From NCBI RefSeq assembly GCF_026627925.1, contig NZ_JAPNLE010000005.1, forward strand, positions 40,191-104,190: DNA of 64,000 bases, read 5' to 3'. How positions within the stretch are numbered: the stretch's first letter is position 1; each line of letters starts with the position of its first letter. Positions 27,915 to 36,910 of the stretch are shown here, piece after piece. The position numbers were made by a program, and so were the translations under genes. The notes beneath the pieces are model-generated. The model was not told the DNA's origin and made no database searches. It was given only the letters and a program-made list of their open reading frames with translations. The DNA is from Cupriavidus sp. D39 (lineage in GTDB: Bacteria; Pseudomonadota; Gammaproteobacteria; Burkholderiales; Burkholderiaceae).

Positions 27915-29610
27915 ATGGACGGGTATTTCATCAAGAAGATCGGCGCGAACAAGGGGCGTCCCCGCGTTTGGCTGGAGGGGCTGCAGGCCGCAATCGCGGG
28001 CTTTGGCCCTGGCCAGCGCTACGACATCGAGGTGCGCGGCAGAACACTGGTGCTGCAGGCCAATCCCGACGGCACGCGTGTCGTTTCAGCCAAGACGATC
28101 GGCGAACGGATCAACCCTGTTATCGATTTGAACTCGCAGGCCCTTTTAGCCTGCTTCGATGGCATGGCCGCCGTTCGTGTGGTGGCCAAGCAGGGAGAGA
28201 ATGGCAGGGGGAGATCTACATTCTTCCATTGGCTTCGGAGCTCAAGAAGCAGGAGCGGCTTCAGCGATTGCGAGCAAAGCTGGAGGCCGGTGAACCGATC
28301 ACGATGGGCAGCCTCAGCCATGGGGGCGGAGTGATGAGCCACGCGCTGCATGCCGGCCTGCAGCGTTCTGGCGTCCCGGCGCAACTGGCGTTTGCCAACG
28401 AGATCCGCGAGGACCTTATGCAGCAAGCGTCGACGAATAACGATGCGTGGTCAAGCAAGACTGTCCCGTTGGTTGCGCCTATGCAGGAGCTAGCGTTTGA
28501 CGAGCGTGCAATGTCACACATCCCGAAGGTGGATGTGCTCGAGGCGGGGATACCGTGTAGCGGGGCCAGCCGCGCCGGAAAGGCAAAACGCGGACTGAAG
28601 CATGAGGCGGAGCACCCGGAGGTTGGACACCTGGTGGTGGGCGCTCTTGTCATCATCGCGAAAGTGAATCCGGCCATTGTCGTGGTTGAGAATGTCCCGG
28701 GAATGGAGAACACAGAGACCGCGTCCATTCTTCGCAATCAACTCCGCGATATGGGATACGACATTCACGAGCGGATGCTGAACGGCAAGGAGTGGGGCGC
28801 TTTGGAGCACCGCAATCGCTGGTGCATGGTGGCCGTGACGGAGGGCATTGAGATCGATCTCGAGGAGCTCCTTCCCCCTGACAGGCCCCCGCGAAGGTTG
28901 GGCGAAGTCCTCGAGGACATTCCGTCGGAGGACCCTCGGTTCAGGGAATACGGCTACTTGAAGGACAAGCTCGTTCGTGATCAGGCAGAGGGCAAAAATT
29001 TCGCCTTTAGCGTGGTCACGCCGGATAGCGACCACACCGGGACCATTAACAAGACGTACTCGAAAGCTCAATCCACGGGCACCTATGTCGCTTCACCGAC
29101 GGACCCCTCAAAGATGAGATTGCTCACCGCCGGCGAGCACGCATCGCTGAAAGGGGTGCCGCCCGCACTCATTGAGGGCCTTTCGAACACCATAGCGCAC
29201 GAAATGTTGGGGCAGGCGGTTCTGTACGAGCCCTTTCAGGATCTAGGCCAGCACATGGGTAACTCGATGCAGCGTCTGGTGGGCCGAGGCGGGATACCGC
29301 TGGAAGATCGCAAATTCCAGGAGGTGGCCGACGAGCTCAAACTTCCCCTGAGGTGGTCATCTTGGCTTCCGAAGTGGTGGAAGTGCTTTCCCGGTCGGAT
29401 TCTGAGAAGGGGCGCTACAAGGGCCAGGTTGTGGCCATACAGGGCAATCTCGTCATACAGGACGTGGGCCGTGGTTGCGGTGTTGTGCATGACGCCTCTG
29501 CCTTCGCTCGGCCTCCGAAGCTGGGAGCTACGGTACGCATCTCGTATGAGCGCGGACGTGGGCGTGCGGAGGAGCCCAACAAACAGCAAATGTCGCTCGG
29601 CCTGGTGTAA
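27915..29610 (+). CDS. C5 cytosine methylase with C-terminal KfrB domain (two frame breaks)
   Basis: The frame is broken at G5 (28207-28211) and C4 (29345-29348). One extra base at each gives NGRGEIYILPLASELKK and KLPPEVVILASEVVEV. The ~565-residue product has an unknown N-terminal domain (~1-130), then cytosine methylase motifs: AGIPCSGAS (motif IV, catalytic Cys), VVVENVPGM (ENV, motif VI) and LEHRNRWCMV (motif VIII). KfrB follows at ~487-545 (GRYKGQVVAIQGNLVIQDVG, RISYERG). It probably masks restriction sites on the transferred element. Ends just before a terminator. Confidence 0.82.
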
Positions 29611-29628
29611 GGACATTCTTCCGGTTCA

Positions 29629-29661
29629 AAAGGCACGCCATTGGGTCGTGCCTTTACTTTT
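29629..29661 (+). terminator. rho-independent terminator after the cytosine methylase gene
   Basis: Nine-base arms AAAGGCACG / CGTGCCTTT with a nine-base loop, then ACTTTTTT. Confidence 0.85.
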
Positions 29662-29862
29662 TTCGCCGGCGGCCGATATCCATAGGTAGCTCGATGTACC
29701 GTCTTTGTAACAAAAGGCTCGCACCTGTCGAGCATTTTCTATATACCGTCCATTTCAAAAAATGGATGGCAACTAGGGGTTGCCACCGGCGTGGGCACTG
29801 CCATTGGGAAAACGGTGGTGCCGTCCTCGGGATGGGGGAGCCGCGTAGAGAAAAGGATTCAG

Positions 29863-31947
29863 GTGAGTAGGTCAGTAGCAGGGATGTTGTTAAGAACGAG
29901 CGCGGACGCTCACCAAAGAAGCGAAGCGGCAACAGTCCCGCAGCAGATTAGGCACAACGTAAGCCACTATCGACCAGAGATAGATGGGCTTCGTGCTCTG
30001 GCGGTTCTCGCGGTGATTCTCTGCCATGCCCAGATCGCAGGGTTCGCAGGTGGATACATTGGCGTCGACGTGTTCTTCGTCATTTCAGGGTTCGTTGTGA
30101 CGGGCGCGATTGCTCGGGAGCAGCACGCCGGCGCATTCTCTCTCGCGACTTTCTATGCCCGCCGGCTCCGCCGGTTGGCGCCGGCTTTGTACTGCATGCT
30201 CGGCGCGACAGTAGCGTTCGCGTTGGCATTCCTGTTTCCGGAGGACGCCTACGATGTCCTGAAGAACAGCCTCTTTGTCGGCATCTTCTATTCCAACATT
30301 TTCCTGGGAAAGCAGACCGGGTACTTCGATCCAACCGCGGATAAGCAAGCACTCTTGCACACCTGGTCGCTGTCGGTAGAAGAGCAGTTCTATCTTGCTT
30401 TCCCGTTGCTTCTCGTGGCGTTGCGACGAGCCAGTGGGCGGGCGCGCTTCGGCGTTTTGGCGTGTCTCCTTGCGGCTTCACTCGCATACTCCCAACACGC
30501 CGTTGGTCTCGCCGATTCGCGTGCCTACTATATGTTGCATACGCGCGCGTTCGAGTTCCTGATCGGTGTTTTGTTGGCGTTCGGCGGTCGGCAATACTTG
30601 GCACGTGTTTCCGCCACAATCGCGGACGCGCTGCTCTTGTGCGGGCTGGCGGTCATCGTATGGTGCGTCGTCGGATTTGAGGCCAATACACCGATGCCAG
30701 GGGTCTACGCATTGATCCCTTGCCTTGGCGCGGCCCTGGTCATCGCAGTTGGTGAGCGTGCCAGTAGGGTTGGGAACCTGCTGACGAATCGTGCAGCAGT
30801 CTATGCCGGGAAGCTCTCATACACGCTCTACCTTTGGCATTGGCCGATTCTGTTCGCACTGCGCAGATTCCATTTAACGTCCGACGCCTGGACGCTCGCC
30901 GGTATCCTCTTGTGCACCGGGCTGGCCATGGCTACTCACCATTGGATTGAGGAGCCTATACGCCGGCGGAACTGGACGAACCGAAAGACTACTCTGGTGC
31001 TGTTTGTAGCGCCTGTATGCGCGCTTGGGTGCCTGCTGCTGATCGCGAAAGCGACGGACAATTTCGTGGCGTTCTACCCGAAGGACCTTCGCGCCAGCTA
31101 CGAGCAAACGGGGCACTCAGTGTTTCAAGGCAAGCGCGCTGACGCCTGCTGGAACAAAGTCGAGTTGACTGACCAGTCAACATGCCGGCTCGGACTGGCT
31201 GCTGCTTCCCCCACGGCGATCTACTGGGGAGATTCGCATGCGTACCATCTCGTCCCTTTCATCGACCAGCTAGGCAAGGAGTTCGGGCTCTCAATTCATG
31301 ACGTCGCGCTCTCCATGTGCCCGCCGATCGGCCGAGGTCCCGCTCGAGCCGGCAATCCGGCCTTCCAGGCACATCGAGAGGAGTGCCTGCGGCACAACGA
31401 AGCAGTCTTCAGTTACGTGCTTGCCCATCCGGAGATCGACCAGGTCATCATGGCGGCCGTCTGGCAAGGCTATGTGGGTGTCCAAGGTGCTACCGCACCC
31501 AATACCCATGGGTTCCTGCCAGGCGATACGTACTTCCAGGACACGGTTGCCAAGTTGCTTGCCGCTGGGAAGCGCGTGGTTCTGCTGGACGATGTGCCGA
31601 TCGTGCCGGCTGAGCTCGAGAACTGCATCTCGAATCGGCTATATGGGGTAGGGGCGGATGGCGATTGCACCTATGCGGAAACGCGCGCGCGCGAGGACCA
31701 CAAGGTAGCCGAGAGGCTGCTGGCCGACCTGAAGCAGCAGTTTCCGAGCATCTCAATCGTCCACACCTACGACGTTCCTTGTGACGGCGGCAGGTGCCAG
31801 TCGCAGTTGTTCGGTGTCGCCCTATACCGTCACAACGATACCGGCCACCTCGGGCAGGGTGGAAGCGAGATCTACTATCGCGCATACAGGGCGAAGCACC
31901 CCGGAGAGTTGGAAGGCATTTTTGGCGAGCGTGGCACGACGAAATAA
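29863..31947 (+). CDS. OafA/YrhL-type acyltransferase with SGNH domain
   Basis: GTG start with AAAGGA six bases upstream; an ATG at 29884 is the alternative. The N-terminal half is acyltransferase family 3: HYRPEIDGLRALAVLAVILC, then GGYIGVDVFFVISGFV, FYARRLRRLAPA, HTWSLSVEEQFYLAFPLL, and ten or so membrane helices. The C-terminal ~250 residues are a periplasmic SGNH-like esterase domain (IYWGDSHAYHL). These proteins O-acetylate surface polysaccharides. As plasmid cargo it could change a phage receptor or antigen. Flanked by the methylase terminator on one side and the minus-strand defence region on the other. Confidence 0.88.
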   Translation: MSRSVAGMLLRTSADAHQRSEAATVPQQIRHNVSHYRPEIDGLRALAVLAVILCHAQIAGFAGGYIGVDVFFVISGFVVTGAIAREQHAGAFSLATFYARRLRRLAPALYCMLGATVAFALAFLFPEDAYDVLKNSLFVGIFYSNIFLGKQTGYFDPTADKQALLHTWSLSVEEQFYLAFPLLLVALRRASGRARFGVLACLLAASLAYSQHAVGLADSRAYYMLHTRAFEFLIGVLLAFGGRQYLARVSATIADALLLCGLAVIVWCVVGFEANTPMPGVYALIPCLGAALVIAVGERASRVGNLLTNRAAVYAGKLSYTLYLWHWPILFALRRFHLTSDAWTLAGILLCTGLAMATHHWIEEPIRRRNWTNRKTTLVLFVAPVCALGCLLLIAKATDNFVAFYPKDLRASYEQTGHSVFQGKRADACWNKVELTDQSTCRLGLAAASPTAIYWGDSHAYHLVPFIDQLGKEFGLSIHDVALSMCPPIGRGPARAGNPAFQAHREECLRHNEAVFSYVLAHPEIDQVIMAAVWQGYVGVQGATAPNTHGFLPGDTYFQDTVAKLLAAGKRVVLLDDVPIVPAELENCISNRLYGVGADGDCTYAETRAREDHKVAERLLADLKQQFPSISIVHTYDVPCDGGRCQSQLFGVALYRHNDTGHLGQGGSEIYYRAYRAKHPGELEGIFGERGTTK

Positions 31948-32080
31948 TTTCATCAACTCGCCGGCGCCGATCAGCTGGCCAGCGGTCCTGCAGCTGCTCG
32001 CGCCACCTGGTTCCGATTCCTTGAATCCCTTGCGCTGTCTTAGGTTTCAAGGAGAACGAAGGCTGTGACGTACCTTCAAA

Positions 32081-32467
32081 CATTTTGACGGATGCCGGCA
32101 GCGAGTCGCATTCACTCGCCCTCATAGGCAGCGCGCCATATGGCCTCTGCCAGTCCGCGCCAGCCCATGCTTTCAGCCGCCCTTTGCACGGGGGAGAGCG
32201 GAATACCTTCTCGAAGATGGCGGGCTCTGGCAACGCTCGTGGGCGTTCGAGCAGAGTGCGCAATTCGTGCCGCGCCTCTTCAACAGCGTCACCTGCCACC
32301 CTGCCGGCAGCATTTTCCCAGCCACTGAATCCGCCAGAGCCTTCGGCGAGTTCGTCCAGGGCGTTCAGTAGACGCTCGGCGGCTTGACCAACGGTAGGAA
32401 AGGGGAGAGGCTCGGCGCCGTCCCGGGTGGGAATCTGGCAGCCGGCGGAGCGTTTGCTGTTGCCCAT
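32081..32467 (-). CDS. possible SOS-controlled gene, probably truncated or frame-broken
   Basis: An ATG at 32467 begins a frame (MGNSKRSAGCQIPTRDGAEP, then LPFPTVGQAAERLLNALDEL) that reads like coding sequence for ~130 residues and then degrades. It stays open to 31490 but overlaps the acyltransferase gene there, so the real end is unclear and I stop where coding character fades. A near-perfect LexA site lies 18 bases upstream. No family recognised. Confidence 0.35.
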
Positions 32468-32484
32468 GGCCCACTTTTTCGATG

Positions 32485-32502
32485 ACTGTATAAATATACA
32501 GT
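32485..32502. promoter_or_regulatory. LexA-type SOS box ACTGTATAAATATACAGT
   Basis: It fits the CTGT-N8-ACAG LexA consensus with AT-only spacer and extends to eight-base perfect arms. It is located immediately upstream of the minus-strand frame starting at 32467. Confidence 0.7.
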
Positions 32503-32566
32503 ATCGGTGAATGGCGCCGACGGCGCTACCTAGATCTCGCGCGCTTCGTGCGGGGGAACGGAATTG

Positions 32567-32616
32567 GTGAGACCGGGAGGGACTTTGTGAGACTGTAGTT
32601 ACCGAAATAGTGAGAC
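32567..32616. repeat. three direct GTGAGAC repeats
   Basis: GTGAGAC occurs at 32567, 32587 and 32610, 20 and 23 bases apart, in a non-coding stretch at the downstream edge of the defence operon. Short spaced repeats like this are found at ends of some insertion sequences (for example IS21-like), but no transposase is seen. Confidence 0.35.
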
Positions 32617-32685
32617 TACTCGGACGCACGCCAGCTCGCACACTTGGCTGCCCATGTTTCTCCTCTTTCTGGCTCGTTCTTGCTG

Positions 32686-33558
32686 TTAGTTCGTGAACAG
32701 GTCCCTCACGCGAGTGAATGGCGAGCCCGTCTCCGCGGCCCGCCTCACTTTGCGATCAAGGACGTGACTGAGGGAAATCTCCCGGTGCATCGTGTCGTGC
32801 AGGTCAAGGCCATCCATGCAGATCACCCGCTTGCCTCGGCCGAAGGCTGCGAGCCCATCCTCGGAGAAGCCGCTGTTGCTGACAAATAAGCCGCGCGTCC
32901 AAGCAGCCTTCTGTTCGAGCTTGCCGTGGAATGTGTGCAGATCGGCGACACCGGTTTGGCCGCCCTGCCACTTGGCTTCGAGCAGGTATGTTTCATTCGA
33001 GAGCTGAAAGCTGCCGTCGATCTGTTCGCCCCGCAGGCGAAACGGCTCGCGGGCTTCCAACCCGTAGACGTTGAAAATGTCGCGGAGCAGCTTTTCAAAG
33101 GCATAGCCACGCGCTTGAGGAGCGAGCTGGTGGAGCGCGAGCAGCTCGGCCTTGAGCTGGATGAGCCGTGGACGATCAAATGCCGGCGCGGGCGTCTGGC
33201 CGGCCGGTTTGGCCGCCTCGGGCTTGCCCTCCAACCGATTGATCAGCGCCAGCAGCCGCCCTTCGGCGTTCTCCACCGTCTCCTCCTGTTGATCCCGCGC
33301 GCGCACGGCCTCGCGGTATTCCCATAGGGCCTTGAGCGCGCGGACGACGGTGGGGATATCGACCGTCTGCAGGAAGCACCGAAGCCGCTTGCCCTTCGAC
33401 CTGCCATTCACCGCATACGCGGGATCGTCGATGTCGCAGTTGAGCTCCTCGGCGAAAAACTGGGAGAAGGTCCGGTCGGAGAAATTGAGGACATACCCGC
33501 CGCCCATGGCGAGCAGGTCGTCAAGAAAAAGCATGTCTATGGAACGAATGCTTGGCAT
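32686..33558 (-). CDS. Mrr-like restriction endonuclease
   Basis: 290 residues from ATG at 33558. Residues ~1-110 are an N-terminal domain (FLDDLLAMGGGYVLNFSDRT...DPAYAVNGRSKGKRLRCFL) that recurs in defence proteins. Residues ~165-290 are a PD-(D/E)xK nuclease of the Mrr/restriction endonuclease-like type: YAFEKLLRDIFNVYGL, then the active site EQIDGSF...TYLLEAKWQ (Asp, Glu and Lys of the motif) and GLFVSNSGFSEDGL. Last gene of the minus-strand operon, 49 bases after the helicase stop. Likely the nucleolytic effector. Confidence 0.82.
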   Translation of the reverse strand: MPSIRSIDMLFLDDLLAMGGGYVLNFSDRTFSQFFAEELNCDIDDPAYAVNGRSKGKRLRCFLQTVDIPTVVRALKALWEYREAVRARDQQEETVENAEGRLLALINRLEGKPEAAKPAGQTPAPAFDRPRLIQLKAELLALHQLAPQARGYAFEKLLRDIFNVYGLEAREPFRLRGEQIDGSFQLSNETYLLEAKWQGGQTGVADLHTFHGKLEQKAAWTRGLFVSNSGFSEDGLAAFGRGKRVICMDGLDLHDTMHREISLSHVLDRKVRRAAETGSPFTRVRDLFTN

Positions 33559-33607
33559 ACCCTGACTCCACCACTCTTTCTTGTTCGTTTTGCCGTGCGA
33601 TTCCCTG

Positions 33608-36387
33608 CTAGACGACCTCAATCCATCCGACCAAATCTGTCTCATACGCTTGGCCTGGCTTGACCAGTCCCCTGTGAACCAAATCCCGATGCAGCATGGG
33701 CTCGATGACCGCAACGAGCCTCTCGGATGCCTGCCCTCGGTCTAATGCCGGCACGGATGGCTCCGCGTCGAACAACTGATCCGCGAACTTCTCCATGGGC
33801 GGCGACCTCTTTCCTCCTCATCCACCGCGAGCGGAATGACGAGCGACCGCTGGCGGTGCTTGTCGTCGGTGGCGACCACATGCCAAAGCGACAGGATGCC
33901 TTGGCGGCCATCCACGCCCCTCACCGAAAGACCAAGGCTCTCGGCCGCCGTGGACCGTAGGACATCGAGGTAGCCGGCGATCAACGGGTGATCTAGGCCA
34001 AGCAAGGACAGGCGCTCGTCGGCCAAAGCACAATCGCGGTCCGACACGAAACTGGCCTCGACCGTGGCACCATCGGTGCCGAGGACTTGCCACGCGCCGG
34101 GACCGGCAGGAGCGAATTTCTTGCCATCCGACTCCACGGCCGCCTTGACGAAGCTTTCCAACGCCCCCATCCCCGCCGACGTGTCCGACAGCGGCTTGTA
34201 GTCGTCGATGTTGAAGCCGCCGAGGTCCTGGAACAATTCGAAGACCACCGCCTGCGCCTGGCTCGCGTTGGTCATCGCGGCCTCCAATTCGACTCGCGTG
34301 CGTTTGAGCTCGGGGTCTCCCAACGCCTCGGCGTAGAGCTTCTCGTAGCTCAGCCGCTCGGAGAGCTGTCCCAGAATTTGGGAGCGCAGGTCTTCGGCGA
34401 CCTCGCCGCGCTCGTCGACTTTGCCCAACGTCTTAGCGATCTCCGTGAGCTTCTCGTCGAGCAGCAGGAAAATCTTGCCTTCGATCGTGTCGGACAGCAC
34501 CAGGTTGTAGATCTGGGCCGTGTGCTTTTGGCCATAGCGATGGATGCGTCCGATCCGCTGCTCCATGTCCATCGGATTCCACGGCAGATCGAAGTTGAAC
34601 AGCACGCGGGCATGCTGCATGTTGAGCCCTTCGCGCCCCGCCGCTGTGCAGATCATGACGCGCGGGCCATCAGCCTGCTTGAACCGCTTTTCGGCGGCCG
34701 ACTTGCTGCCATGGTCGCCGCCTTTGAGGACCACCACACCCTGCCCTGGATACTCGCGCTCAATCATCTGGCCCAGCATCTCGACGCTGCCCAGGTAAGT
34801 CGCGAAGATCACCACGCGCTCGCCCGCATCTTGGCGCCACAGCGCGCCCAACGCCATCAGCAGCTTTTGGACTTTGGTCTCGGTCTCCTCAGGGAACCTG
34901 CGCAGCAAATCCTTGATGCGCAGGCGCTCCTCCGGCAAAGCGAGAGCGACCGACGCCACGGCTGAATCCTCGGCGGCGGCCAACGCTACCTCATCGGAGA
35001 CGCTGGAAGCCATGTCCATAGCCTCCTCGTCGAGTTTCTTCAATATCCTGCGCTGGATGTCGCCAAGAGCACGGTCAACCTCGATGTCGGCCAAACGATC
35101 GTCCCCAAGCCTCAGCTCCGAGCGGATCAAGTCTTTGGCCTCGCGCAAGGATTCGTCGCGCCGGTCGATGTCACGGTTCTCGTCATGCATCAATGATTCG
35201 TGGACCGTCAATGCTATGAGACGCCGGCGCAGCGTGCGCGCGACCGCAGCAAAGCTGGATGCAGCGATCTTCTGGAAGATCGTCATCACGAAGCCCAGAG
35301 CCATGCCCTTGTTGCCCTGCCTCTTGGCAAGGGCAAAGCCGTCTTGCAAGTATTCGTTGAGGCCAGCGTAGAACAGCCGCTCGCGCTCGTTCATCAAGAA
35401 CGACTCGGTGTGAACCCAGCGCCTGGCGAACAAAGCGGTTCCATCAGGCTTGCAGGCGTCAGCCTTGGTTCGGCGCACCACAACCGAGTTGAGCCGGTGG
35501 CGCTCGCGCACCATCTCCTCAGGGGAATTGAACAGGGTCGAATCCAGAAGCTGGATCAGCATCCAGAAGCGGAAGTGATCGCCCTGGTGCGGGGTTGCCG
35601 ATAGCAGAAGCAAATCCCGGCTGTGATCCCGAAGGGACTCGGCTAGCTTGTAGTTCTCGGTCTTCTTGACCTTGCCGCCCGACTTGAATGCAGTCAGATG
35701 GTGGCCCTCGTCGAACACCACCAAATCCCATTTCGGCGCCTCTTCAAGCTTCTTCACCCGCGCCTTGCGCTTCAAGGTGTCGATGCTGGCGATGAGGCGG
35801 TCATGCTTGGCGAAGGCGTTGGACTTTCTGTCCGTCACGTCGCCCTCAGAGCCGAATACTTCGAAATTGAGATTGAACACCTCATTGAGCTCGCGGTGCC
35901 AGTTGTTGACCAGACCGGCCGGAACCACCATCAACGCCCGTTTCAGCTCGCCACGGCTGGCGAGCTCACGCAGGATCAGCGCGGTCTCGATGGTCTTGCC
36001 CAAGCCCACCTCGTCGGCCACTAGGAAGCGGCGCGGCGCCGTGATCGTCACGCGATGAGTCAGAACGACTTGGTGAGGAAGCAAATCGATCTTGGCCGAA
36101 GTCAGGGACGCGGCGCTCTCCATCAACGGCAAGACGTGGGCTTGCCACGCAAGCCAGGCCTTGCGCGCCCGGTCGCGGCCTTGGCCGACGCTGGCGACGA
36201 CGCGCTGCGCCTTGCCAAACGCGGGCAGGAGCGAATCGACCGCGACCTGGCGCTCGCCGCCTTGGAAGAACACGCGCGCATAGCCATCGGAGGCTGCCGA
36301 TACAACGACCCCCTCGCCAAATTGGACGTGTCTTACGCGCTGGCCAGGTTGGATGATCTGCGCCGAAACGCCCACCAATGTCGACAT
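33608..36387 (-). CDS. SNF2-family helicase of the defence operon (frame break near 33797)
   Basis: Starts at ATG 36387, overlapping the stop of the upstream small gene (TGATG). ~926 residues: a short N-terminal beta domain (QPGQRVRHVQFGEGVVV), then SNF2 helicase motifs: LVADEVGLGKTIE (Walker A), VVFDEGHHL (DEAH-like), LLSATPHQGD, and C-terminal TAAGREGLNMQ, EQRIGRIHRYGQ. The frame ends with a nonsense tail near 33742. Adding one base in the GGG at 33797-33799 (plus strand) continues into a 62-residue end (EKFADQLFDAEPSVPALDRG...DLVGWIEVV) that stops at 33608. Similar helicases are in DISARM and BREX-related systems. Confidence 0.85.
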
Positions 36388-36910
36388 CAGGAAATCCGCT
36401 GGAGGTAGTAGCCAGCGAAGCGGGCGGCACCGTCGACCTTCGTCCGAATCTCTTGGCTGTTGGGCTCGGAGCCGTTCCAAAGGCAGCGGCCGATCGGAAT
36501 TTCGCGCTTGCCATGGGCCGCGCTGCATTTCCAGTAGGCCGCTTGCTCCGCCTGGCGATATTCAAAGCGCCGAGCATCGGCGAACCAGAAAATCAAAGCC
36601 GCCTCGCTGCCTCCAAAGGCCACCTCCCGCTGAAACGAGGAGATCATTGGATAGATATGGGCTTCAAGCCATGCGACGGCGGCGTCTGGGTCGAGCGGAT
36701 CAAGGCTGCCTTCGAGGCCGGCGACCACCAGCGCGCGGTCCTTCACCAATAGGGCATCCACCCCTTCCAACCCGAGGCGCCAAGCATGCAGAACTGCCGC
36801 AGGCTGACGGCCTCCTCGGGCTTGCAAAACGACGCAAGTCTAGGCACATCCCACAGGATGCTGTGGCCTTGGCGCTTCCATGTGTCGATTTCCATCGGCG
36901 CGTTCTTCAT
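36387..36910 (-). CDS. small unknown protein of the defence operon (frame break near 36780)
   Basis: ATG at 36910 overlaps the methylase stop (ATGA). The first 45 residues (EIDTWKRQGHSILWDVPRLA...) and the rest (GLEGVDALLVKDRALVVAGL..., ALIFWFADARRFEYRQ) are in different frames. One extra base in CC at 36780-36781 joins them into ~174 residues. The stop overlaps the helicase start. Conserved-looking position between methylase and helicase suggests an obligate accessory, perhaps a DUF3780-type protein, but I cannot confirm the family. Confidence 0.6.

Noticed and set aside
2955..29350. Programmed frameshifting as a general explanation of the broken genes
   Set aside because: Breaks occur in genes of unrelated function, at any homopolymer kind (A, T, G, C), without downstream stimulatory structures, and always with the same sign. 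Base-calling error is simpler.
31950..32043. A recombinase-like C-terminal fragment on the plus strand (QLAGADQLASGPAAARATW...)
   Set aside because: It has coding-like composition but no start, no catalytic motif and is only ~30 codons. It cannot be assigned.
31490..32641. A single 383-residue minus-strand protein
   Set aside because: Its last two thirds overlap the acyltransferase gene on the other strand and read as low-quality Arg/Ser/Pro-rich sequence. Only the part behind the LexA box was kept, with low confidence.
34087..34965. Plus-strand frames within the minus-strand defence operon
   Set aside because: They mirror the helicase and methylase genes, have no ribosome sites and no recognisable domains.
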